This document shows, one piece after another, positions 1 through 6,295 of a stretch of 6,882 nucleotides of DNA; position 1 is the first letter of the stretch; each line of letters begins with the position of its first letter. A program made the position numbers and the translations under genes. Under the pieces are notes generated by a model. The model was not told the DNA's origin, ran no database searches, and worked only from the letters and a program-made list of their open reading frames with translations. Source of the stretch: Nitrospinota bacterium (GTDB taxonomy: Bacteria > JAUXIQ01); the NCBI GenBank assembly GCA_030620925.1, contig JAUXIQ010000106.1, positions 1 through 6,882 of the forward strand, written 5' to 3'.

Positions 1-1
1 C

Positions 2-133
2 AAAGAAGGGGGAAGCGGTCTGGGCCTGGCGGTATCCATGAACATCGTTGAGCAGCACGGGGGACGCATAAAACTGGAAAGCCGGCCCGGGGAAGGGACG
101 GTGGTCAAGGTGTTTCTACCCCTTGGTAAATGA
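2..133 (+). CDS. Sensor histidine kinase, C-terminal fragment (partial at 5' end)
   Basis: Only the last 43 codons lie in the window; the gene begins upstream. The visible peptide is the end of a HATPase_c ATP-binding domain. The glycine-rich G2 box GGSGLGLAV sits at visible residues 3-11, followed by [10 protein letters not shown] and the closing strands with the usual E-S-x-P-G-x-G-T turn (residues 26-33). Proteins with this domain bind ATP and autophosphorylate a histidine, which then donates phosphate to a response regulator aspartate. The next gene starts 29 bases downstream and is an NtrC-type response regulator, so the two very probably form a cognate two-component pair. The sensor, membrane and DHp regions are not visible, so neither the signal nor a membrane location can be inferred. 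The family call is firm; assignment to NtrB or any other named kinase is not possible. Confidence 0.9.
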   Translation, partial: KEGGSGLGLAVSMNIVEQHGGRIKLESRPGEGTVVKVFLPLGK

Positions 134-162
134 AGAGCAATAAGCGGGGATGAATAGGATAA

Positions 163-1593
163 ATGTCCGGAGAGCCCATTCTGATAGCCGATGATGAAGA
201 GAGCATAAGGCTGGTCCTCGAGCGGGGCCTGGAGAAGAGAGGGTATCAGGTGTACACCGCTTCCGATGGAAATGAGGCCCTGGCCAAAGGGCTGGAAAGA
301 AACTATGCCCTGATCCTACTCGATATAAAGATGCCCGGGCTGAGCGGTCTGGAGGTGCTGGAAAAGATCAAAGAGCAGCGCCCGCGGGCCCTGGTGGTGA
401 TCATCACCGCCCAGAATTCCATGAACAACGCCATCAGCGCCATGAAGAAAGGCGCATACGATTACATCGTAAAACCGTTCGACATGGAGCAGATATACCT
501 GGTTGTCGAGAAGTCGCTCCACGAGAGGTCCATCCAGAGGAAGCTTGCGGCCTATATGACCGACGCCGAGCAGCCGAAGGAGGAGATAATAGGGAAAAGT
601 CCGGCTATGCAGGAAGTGTTCCTGAGTATAGGGAAGGTGGCCGACAGCGATACCACCGTCCTTATACTTGGCGAAAGCGGCACAGGCAAAGAGATGGTGG
701 CGAGGACCATCCATCGGAACAGCCACCGCGCCGGCAACCCCTTCGTGGCCGTTAACTGCGCCGCCATACCCAGGGACCTGCTGGAGAGCGAGCTTTTCGG
801 ACATGAGAAGGGCGCCTTCACCGGCGCAGACTCCGCCAAAACGGGAAAATTCGAGCTGGCGGAGGGAGGCACCATTTTCCTCGATGAGGTGGGAGATCTC
901 GACCTCTCCCTGCAGACCAAGGTGCTCAGGGTGCTCCAGGAAAGAGAGATCGACAGGGTGGGCGGCCGATACCCCATCAAGGTGGATGTGAGGGTTGTCG
1001 CGGCCACCGACCGCGACCTGGAGCAGGCCATGAGCGAGAAAAAATTCCGCGAGGGGTTATATTACAGGCTGAACGTTGTGCAGATAAAACTGCCCGCCCT
1101 GAGGGAGCGAGTGGAAGACATTCCGCCCTTGGCCGATTTCTTCCTCAACAAGTTCAACGAGGAATTGGGTAGCGGGCCAAAGTATCTCACCAACGAAGCA
1201 ATGGACATTCTGATGGAATACCATTGGCCGGGTAACGTTCGGGAATTGGAGAACATGGTGAAACGCTCCATAATTCTCTCCACGGGGGAAAGCATCACCA
1301 CCGAACACTTCCGTTCTTTCATCGGAGAGGGACAACCGGGCCGCGAAGGGGAGTTTTCCATAGACGGGATGCTGGAAGAGAAACTAAGCTATTTTATATC
1401 AAAAATGTGCCGTGCCGGTCAGGGCAATCTCTATCAAATGGTGATGGAGCACATGGAGAAACCTCTCCTGGAGGGGGTATTGGCTGAGTGCAAGGGGAAT
1501 CAACTGAAGGCGTCCAAAATATTGGGCATTAACCGCAACACCTTGCGGAAGAAGATAATGTCTCTGGGTATAGAAGTACGTAAGGAATATTAA
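163..1593 (+). CDS. NtrC-family sigma-54-dependent response regulator
   Basis: This is a 476-residue transcriptional activator with the complete three-domain NtrC architecture. The receiver domain (about 1-120) has acidic residues D10-D11, phosphoacceptor D54, T82 and K104, matching classical NtrC numbering. The AAA+ domain (about 140-365) has Walker A GESGTGKE (170-177), the sigma-54-contacting GAFTGA loop (217-222), Walker B ending in L240-D241-E242, the FREGLYYRLNV segment (295-305) and WPGNVREL (355-362). The C-terminal Fis-type helix-turn-helix (about 435-470) carries NRNTLRKKI. Phosphorylation by the kinase is expected to promote oligomerisation, enhancer binding and ATP-driven opening of sigma-54 promoters. 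The start is chosen because an in-frame TAA lies directly upstream and the receiver begins at the normal distance; the AGGA at 156-159 is only 3 bases from the ATG, so the ribosome site is weak. The usual Asn in the AATN motif is Asp (D283), a mild variation. Target genes and signal are unknown; NtrC proper is possible, but the family is broad. Confidence 0.96.
   Translation: MSGEPILIADDEESIRLVLERGLEKRGYQVYTASDGNEALAKGLERNYALILLDIKMPGLSGLEVLEKIKEQRPRALVVIITAQNSMNNAISAMKKGAYDYIVKPFDMEQIYLVVEKSLHERSIQRKLAAYMTDAEQPKEEIIGKSPAMQEVFLSIGKVADSDTTVLILGESGTGKEMVARTIHRNSHRAGNPFVAVNCAAIPRDLLESELFGHEKGAFTGADSAKTGKFELAEGGTIFLDEVGDLDLSLQTKVLRVLQEREIDRVGGRYPIKVDVRVVAATDRDLEQAMSEKKFREGLYYRLNVVQIKLPALRERVEDIPPLADFFLNKFNEELGSGPKYLTNEAMDILMEYHWPGNVRELENMVKRSIILSTGESITTEHFRSFIGEGQPGREGEFSIDGMLEEKLSYFISKMCRAGQGNLYQMVMEHMEKPLLEGVLAECKGNQLKASKILGINRNTLRKKIMSLGIEVRKEY
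1583..1586 (+). promoter_or_regulatory. Ribosome binding site for the methionine synthase, inside the regulator's 3' end
   Basis: An AGGA core (within TAAGGAA) lies in the last codons of the response regulator. It is 10 bases from the ATG at 1597 and 7 bases from the GTG at 1594, so both starts are possible. The site lies wholly within the upstream gene, so translation of the two genes is probably coupled. Confidence 0.5.
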
Positions 1594-1596
1594 GTG

Positions 1597-4005
1597 ATGG
1601 TGAAGGGTCTCTGGGCGAAACTTGATAAAGGGGTGCTGATTTTCGACGGCGCCATGGGGAGCATGCTGCAGAGCAGGGTGAGCGGGCCCGGGGTCTGCCT
1701 CGAGGAGCTGAATCTCACGGAGCCCGGGATGCTGCGCGATATTCACCGGGCTTACGTAGACCAGGGGGTGGACGTAATAGAGACCAATACCCTGGGCGGG
1801 AACAGAATAAAACTGGGTGAGCAGGGTCTGGGCCGCAAGGCCGAGGAGATTAACGGACAGGCGGTGAAAATCGCCAGGGAAGCCGCTTCGGACAGGTGCC
1901 TGGTCGCGCTGTCGGTGGGGTCCACAGGGAAGTTCCTGGAACCCGTGGGGACCCTCACTTTTGATGAAGCAACCGATATTTTCAGGGAGCAGATAGGGGC
2001 CGCCGCCAGAGAGGGGATCGACCTGGTGGTGGTGGAGACCATCTCCGATCTCAAGGAGATGAGGGCGGCCGTAGTGGCGGCCAGAGAGGTAACTTCCGTT
2101 CCCATCATGGCCACCATGACTTTTCAGGAGGATGGTCGCACACTTTTGGGAACCAGCCCCGAGGCGGCGGCGGTCTGCCTGGAGTCGCTGGGGGTGGATA
2201 TAATCGGGGCCAACTGCGGCACCGGCCCTGAGTCCATGCAGCAGGTGTTGAGGGAACTGAGGCGCTCTACAAGCACCCCGGTGGTGGTGCAACCCAACGC
2301 CGGGATACCCAGGCTGGAAGGGGAGCGAACCGTTTTTCCCATGTCACCCGACGAAATGGCCTCCTTCTACGTTGGATTTGTAAGAGAGGGAGCGAACGCC
2401 ATCGGCGGCTGCTGCGGGACCACGCCACAGCACATGCGAGCCGCCATAAAGGCCGTCGAAGGTTTGAAGCCGACGACGGTTGAGCCTGTTAAAGCGGGCA
2501 CTGCCGTCTCCAGCCGCAGCAGGGTGGTGAAATTGGGGTCGGGTTTTCCACTGGTTGTAATCGGGGAAAGAATAAACCCCACGGGCCGGAAAAAGCTGTC
2601 CGGCGAGTTGGTGGAGGGTAAGCTGGACGAGGTCTTAAAAGAGGCCCGGGAACAAGTCGAGGCGGGGGCGGACCTTCTGGATGTGAACGTGGGGGCACCC
2701 GGCGCTGACGAGGCAGGCCTCATGGCCGGGGCGGTGCTCGCAGTGCAGCGCAGCGTGGCGGCCCCTCTGGTGCTGGATTCGGCCGATCCTGATGTTCTGG
2801 AAGCCGGTCTCAGGGCGGCGGACGGGAAAGTCCTCATCAACTCGGTTAACGGCGAACAAGAAATAATGGATAAAATCCTTCCCCTGGCGGTAAAGTATGG
2901 TGCGGCGGTTATCGGCCTCACCCTCGACAACAGGGGGATACCGCAGAAAGCGGGCGATCGGTTGAAAATTGCCGAGAGGATTCTGGACAGTGCGCTGGGC
3001 CATGGTCTGTCCGGGAACGACCTGGTCATAGACCCCCTGACCCTATCTGTGAGCACCGATCAGGAATTGGCCCTGGAGACATTGAGCGCCATAGAGCTAA
3101 TCAAGCGGAAATTGGGCCTTGCCGTGACGCTGGGAGTAAGCAATATTTCTTTTGGGCTTCCCGAAAGGGGCCTCCTCAATTCGGCATTCCTGGCCATGGC
3201 CGTTGCTGCCGGACTGGACGGCGCCATCATGAACCCTAAATATAGGCGGATGTCGGAAACCTTCCACGCTTCGGCGGTGATCAAGGGGCGAGACGAAAAA
3301 GCGCTGCGATACATCAAGCTCTATGGCGGGCAGCAGGAAGAGGTGAGGCCCGGGGAGAGCCCGGCACAAACGACTCCTGCCGACAGGCTGTTCAGAGCGG
3401 TTTTTGAGGGCCACAAGGAAAGCATTCTCTCTCTCGTGGAAGAGTCTTTTCAGCAGGGTATGGACCCCCTCGAGATGAGCAACTCAATCCTCATCCCCGC
3501 CCTGGAAAAAGTAGGCCGGCGGTTCGAGAGCAAGGACTTTTTTCTCCCCCAGGTGATGTTATCCGCGGAAGCGGCCAAGATCGCTTTCGGGCGCATCAAA
3601 GAAGCCCTGAAGGGGAGGGAGACAGTATCCAGGGGGAAGATCATCATGGCCACCGTGCAGGGTGACATCCATGACATCGGTAAAAATATCGTTACCATGC
3701 TCCTCGAGAACCACGGTTTCGAGGTGCTGGACCTGGGAATCAACGTATCCCCGGAGAGGATAGCCGAGGTGGCCGTGGCCGATAAGGTGGATTCAATCGG
3801 CCTGAGTGCCCTCATGACAACCACCATGCTGGAAATGGGTAAAACGGTCGAGCATCTCAGGGAAACGGGTATTACCTGTCCTGTAATGGTGGGGGGAGCG
3901 GCGGTGACAGCCGAGTTTGCCGCTGAAATAGGCGCAAACGCATACGGTAAAAATGCCGTGGAAGCGGTGAACATCGCCAAGAAGCTTATTGACCGGAAGA
4001 AGTGA
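1597..4005 (+). CDS. metH: Cobalamin-dependent methionine synthase, short form without reactivation domain
   Basis: The product transfers a methyl group from 5-methyltetrahydrofolate via cobalamin to homocysteine, making methionine in the cytoplasm. From the ATG it has 802 residues. An N-terminal homocysteine S-methyltransferase barrel (about 1-285) carries zinc-binding C207 (in GANCGTGP) and C272-C273 (in GGCCGTTP). A pterin-binding barrel (about 320-580) opens with GERINPTG at 323-330. A helical cap (about 596-675) is followed by a B12-binding Rossmann domain (about 680-802) with cobalt ligand H692 in GDIHDIGKN, then SALMTTT and VGGAAVT. It ends there, whereas E. coli MetH (about 1,230 residues) adds a SAM-binding reactivation domain. 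Short forms are known, for example in Thermotoga. GTG codons at 1594 and 1600 flank the ATG; I prefer the ATG by codon type and spacing, and the zinc cysteines then match the Thermotoga numbering I recall. GTG 1594 would abut the preceding stop exactly. A corrinoid methyltransferase with another methyl donor is less likely, given both substrate barrels. Confidence 0.95.
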   Translation: MVKGLWAKLDKGVLIFDGAMGSMLQSRVSGPGVCLEELNLTEPGMLRDIHRAYVDQGVDVIETNTLGGNRIKLGEQGLGRKAEEINGQAVKIAREAASDRCLVALSVGSTGKFLEPVGTLTFDEATDIFREQIGAAAREGIDLVVVETISDLKEMRAAVVAAREVTSVPIMATMTFQEDGRTLLGTSPEAAAVCLESLGVDIIGANCGTGPESMQQVLRELRRSTSTPVVVQPNAGIPRLEGERTVFPMSPDEMASFYVGFVREGANAIGGCCGTTPQHMRAAIKAVEGLKPTTVEPVKAGTAVSSRSRVVKLGSGFPLVVIGERINPTGRKKLSGELVEGKLDEVLKEAREQVEAGADLLDVNVGAPGADEAGLMAGAVLAVQRSVAAPLVLDSADPDVLEAGLRAADGKVLINSVNGEQEIMDKILPLAVKYGAAVIGLTLDNRGIPQKAGDRLKIAERILDSALGHGLSGNDLVIDPLTLSVSTDQELALETLSAIELIKRKLGLAVTLGVSNISFGLPERGLLNSAFLAMAVAAGLDGAIMNPKYRRMSETFHASAVIKGRDEKALRYIKLYGGQQEEVRPGESPAQTTPADRLFRAVFEGHKESILSLVEESFQQGMDPLEMSNSILIPALEKVGRRFESKDFFLPQVMLSAEAAKIAFGRIKEALKGRETVSRGKIIMATVQGDIHDIGKNIVTMLLENHGFEVLDLGINVSPERIAEVAVADKVDSIGLSALMTTTMLEMGKTVEHLRETGITCPVMVGGAAVTAEFAAEIGANAYGKNAVEAVNIAKKLIDRKK

Positions 4006-4015
4006 GAGAAGGGTA

Positions 4016-5038
4016 ATGGGAAAAGAGACCGCCGCCGTAATACTGGCTGCAGGCAAGGGAGTCAGGATGGTTTCCAGGAAGGCGAAAGCCCTCCACCCCT
4101 TGTGCGGGATGCCCTTGCTGGGCCATCTGTTGCGAACGGTGAGCCGATGTGAGCCGGGCAGAACACTGGTGGTGGTGGGATACCAGGCGGATGAGGTCCG
4201 GGCGGCCTTCTCGGATTGGGAGGTGGAGTTCGTCCTCCAGGAGGAACAACGGGGCACCGGACACGCCCTCATGCAGGTGGAGAGATACCTGGCGGACCAC
4301 GGGGGTGAAATTATGGTCCTGCCGGTAGACACGCCCCTGCTGAAGCCATACACGCTTCAGGGCCTTATGAGAGAGCACAGGGAAAAAGGGGCGGCGGCAA
4401 GCGTTTTGACTTCCTTCCGCTCTGATCCTTCAGGGTATGGGAGGGTGATCCGCAGGCAGGACGGGTCGGTGGAGAAGATAGTGGAGGATAAGGACGCCAC
4501 CGCTGAGCAGGCGGCGGTCAAAGAGATAAACGCCGGAGTTTATTGCTTCGCGTCGTCAGTCCTATTCAGTGCCCTGAAGGAAATTAAGGACGATAACGTT
4601 CAGAAGGAACTATATCTTACCGATGTAATAGAAGAGGCGACTAAACGGTCTGAGAAGGTGGTGGCTCTGGAAGCTGATGCCGAAGAGGTTCTGGGGATTA
4701 ACGACAGGGTGGAGCTGGCTCGGGCCGAAAAGGTTCTGCGAGAGGAGATTAACCGCAGTTGGATGCTCCGGGGTGTCACGCTGATTGATCCTGAAACAAC
4801 TTATATCGATTGTGAGGCGCAGATAGGGGAGGATACCGTGATTCACCCCGGCTGCCACATAGGGGGGACCACCGTCCTGGGTAAGGGGTGCACGGTCATG
4901 CCGGGGGCAGTGGTCACGGACAGCCGGGTGGGGCAGGGGGCGCGCCTGGGGCCCTATTGCATTGTCCATGGCATCTGTCTCCCGTATGGGGGCGAGGTGG
5001 GGGCGTTTGAGACGAAGAAAAATGCTCTCCAGCCATGA
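4016..5038 (+). CDS. glmU: GlmU-like UDP-GlcNAc pyrophosphorylase with truncated acetyltransferase domain
   Basis: The N-terminal domain (about 1-230 of 340 residues) matches the uridylyltransferase half of GlmU, which makes UDP-GlcNAc from GlcNAc-1-phosphate and UTP. Visible motifs are LAAGKGVRM (10-18, conserved R17; the usual Thr is V16), K24 in AKALHPL, Q75 with RGTGHA (79-84), metal-binding D105, GYGR (140-143), IVEDKDA, INAGVY (N172) and INDR (228-231). A linker with GVTLIDPETTYID leads to hexapeptide repeats of a left-handed beta-helix (about 250-340). The protein stops at GAFETKKNALQP, the equivalent of the GNFVExKK segment of GlmU, some 115 residues short of the usual ~455. The acetyltransferase His (H363 in E. 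coli) and the following acetyl-CoA-binding coils are therefore absent. A TTG at 3989 in the same frame would add nine residues and overlap metH; I prefer ATG 4016 because the fold begins at once, although AAGGG ends only 2 bases away. The gene lies 10 bases after metH. Confidence 0.85.
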   Translation: MGKETAAVILAAGKGVRMVSRKAKALHPLCGMPLLGHLLRTVSRCEPGRTLVVVGYQADEVRAAFSDWEVEFVLQEEQRGTGHALMQVERYLADHGGEIMVLPVDTPLLKPYTLQGLMREHREKGAAASVLTSFRSDPSGYGRVIRRQDGSVEKIVEDKDATAEQAAVKEINAGVYCFASSVLFSALKEIKDDNVQKELYLTDVIEEATKRSEKVVALEADAEEVLGINDRVELARAEKVLREEINRSWMLRGVTLIDPETTYIDCEAQIGEDTVIHPGCHIGGTTVLGKGCTVMPGAVVTDSRVGQGARLGPYCIVHGICLPYGGEVGAFETKKNALQP

Positions 5039-5061
5039 ATCTGTGCCTATAATATAGATGT

Positions 5062-5068
5062 AAAAGGA
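5062..5068 (+). promoter_or_regulatory. Ribosome binding site of the paralogous nucleotidyltransferase
   Basis: AAAAGGA lies 10 bases before the ATG at 5079, in the 40-base gap that is the longest spacer in the window. It supports that ATG as the start. Confidence 0.5.
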
Positions 5069-5078
5069 TGGTGGAAAG

Positions 5079-6293
5079 ATGAAAGCTGTAATTTTAACCG
5101 GCGGTAGAGCCAGCAAACTGGACCCGTTTACGGCCACCAGGCCGGCGGTGATGATAAACTTCAGCGGCAGATACATTCTGGAAAATATTGTAGAACAACT
5201 GCGGGCGGCGGGTATCGTGGACATAGTGCTGGTGGTGGGTCATGAGCGTGATAAAGTAATGGACCATTTTAAAGGGGGGGCGGAGCAAGGGGTTAACATT
5301 ACATACGCCATCCAGGACGAGCCGGTGGGAATAGGCGATGCTGTCCTGCACATGAAAGAAAAAGTCTTGCGCGGCGAATACTTCATGCTGGTTTACGGCG
5401 ATACGGTTACCTCTTCAAATATATACAACAGTACCATCAACTCTTTCAATTCCTTCAGGCTCCCCATAGCCTCCGTCTGCCTCACGCCTGCCACCGAGCA
5501 ATATGGCAACATTTTCATGGACCAGGAGATGAATATCCTCCGGATAATCGAGAAACCACAGGAGGAGGGACTCGGCAATTACGTCCTGGCCGGAGCGTTC
5601 ATACTGCCCAGCGTTTACTTCGACCTGCTGGAAAAGAATGGCTGCATTATGGAGAAAGCCCTGGAAGCCCTCATCGAGGACCAGGGGTTGAAAGCTTCCA
5701 TCTGGGAGGAAGACTGGGTGGATGTAGGCTATCCCTGGGATATTCTGCGGGGCAACAAAATGATTATGGATTCCTGGGAGCACGCTTTCATTTCCAAGAA
5801 GGCCCAGCTCATGGGCGATGTGAGTATACAGGGTTCCGTGGTCATAGCAGATGACGTAACGGTGGAAAAGGGCACCCTCATCAAGGGCCCCTGCAGCATC
5901 GGACCCGGCTCTTTTATCGGTCATAACGCTTTGATCAGGGAATATACCTCCATAGGGGCAAACTCGGAGATCGGATTTGGAGTGGAGCTTAAGAATTGCG
6001 TCCTTTTTGGCCGATCTAAAGTAGGGAGGCTCTCCTTCGTGGGAGACAGCGTGATCGGCGAAGGGGTATACATCGGTTCGGGGACCATGACCGTAAACGG
6101 GCGCCTGGACGGGGGCACCATAAGCGTAAAAACCAACGGGATAGATATGGATACCGGCCTGCATAAAATCGGGTCTTTCATAGGCGACGGGGCAATGGTG
6201 GGATCGGGAAACACCCTGGCCGCGGGCTGCGTGATTCAGCCTGAGGAGCGCATTCCCCACCACTTTACTTTCCCTAAACAGGGAGAACTGTAA
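5079..6293 (+). CDS. Nucleotidyltransferase/left-handed beta-helix protein (COG1208-like) with substituted active-site motifs
   Basis: This 404-residue protein has the two-domain plan of archaeal-type sugar-1-phosphate nucleotidylyltransferase/acetyltransferases. The N-terminal Rossmann-like domain (about 1-230) keeps VYGD with D108, EKP (158-160) and VDVGYPWD with D215. Its signature loop is altered: where the family has GGxGTRLxPxTxxRPKPM it reads GGRASKLDPFTATRPAVM (8-25), so the Arg is K13, the Lys is A23, and the later GKP is GRY (30-32). LGTADA-type residues are VGIGDA (83-88), and the sugar-site Asn of NAG appears to be L170. The beta-helix domain (about 243-395) carries imperfect hexapeptides and RLSFVGDSVIGEG (317-329). 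GlmU and archaeal homologues have HLxYxGD there, so the catalytic His is R317 and the Tyr is F320; N340 in GTMTVN is kept. The frame is clean and the gene is packed 40 bases after the GlmU-like gene and 2 before glmS, so it is unlikely to be a decaying pseudogene. It may be a regulatory or structural partner, or an enzyme with changed chemistry. Confidence 0.85.
   Translation: MKAVILTGGRASKLDPFTATRPAVMINFSGRYILENIVEQLRAAGIVDIVLVVGHERDKVMDHFKGGAEQGVNITYAIQDEPVGIGDAVLHMKEKVLRGEYFMLVYGDTVTSSNIYNSTINSFNSFRLPIASVCLTPATEQYGNIFMDQEMNILRIIEKPQEEGLGNYVLAGAFILPSVYFDLLEKNGCIMEKALEALIEDQGLKASIWEEDWVDVGYPWDILRGNKMIMDSWEHAFISKKAQLMGDVSIQGSVVIADDVTVEKGTLIKGPCSIGPGSFIGHNALIREYTSIGANSEIGFGVELKNCVLFGRSKVGRLSFVGDSVIGEGVYIGSGTMTVNGRLDGGTISVKTNGIDMDTGLHKIGSFIGDGAMVGSGNTLAAGCVIQPEERIPHHFTFPKQGEL
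6280..6286 (+). promoter_or_regulatory. Ribosome binding site that fixes the TTG start of glmS
   Basis: AGGGAGA lies inside the end of the preceding gene, 9 bases before a TTG codon. The codon after that TTG encodes the Cys that must be the N-terminal nucleophile of GlmS, so the site and the protein chemistry agree on this start. Confidence 0.7.
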
Positions 6294-6295
6294 AA

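Noticed and set aside
1399-2292. Long open frame of 297 codons on the - strand
   Set aside because: It lies opposite the regulator and metH, whose protein motifs are unmistakable. Its translation has no recognisable domain, and such shadows are common in GC-rich coding DNA.
3989-4015. Upstream TTG start for the GlmU-like gene, overlapping metH
   Set aside because: The nine added residues (TGRSERRV and the initiator) are not part of the nucleotidyltransferase fold, and ATG 4016 gives the usual short N-terminus. It is not excluded, because the ribosome site before the ATG is unusually close.
5048-5053. TATAAT in the 40-base gap between the GlmU-like gene and its paralogue, a possible internal -10 box
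   Set aside because: No acceptable -35 hexamer sits 16-18 bases upstream (the TTGAGA at 5007-5012 is 35 bases away), and the preceding TG is one base off the extended -10 position. AT-rich spacers often contain this hexamer by chance.
5036-5078. A frameshift that might have split a full-length GlmU
   Set aside because: The bases after the stop do not encode hexapeptide repeats in other frames, and the next gene starts with its own complete nucleotidyltransferase domain.
5415-6263. Open frame of 282 codons on the - strand
   Set aside because: It is antisense to the nucleotidyltransferase paralogue, with no domain and no ribosome site noted; treated as a shadow.
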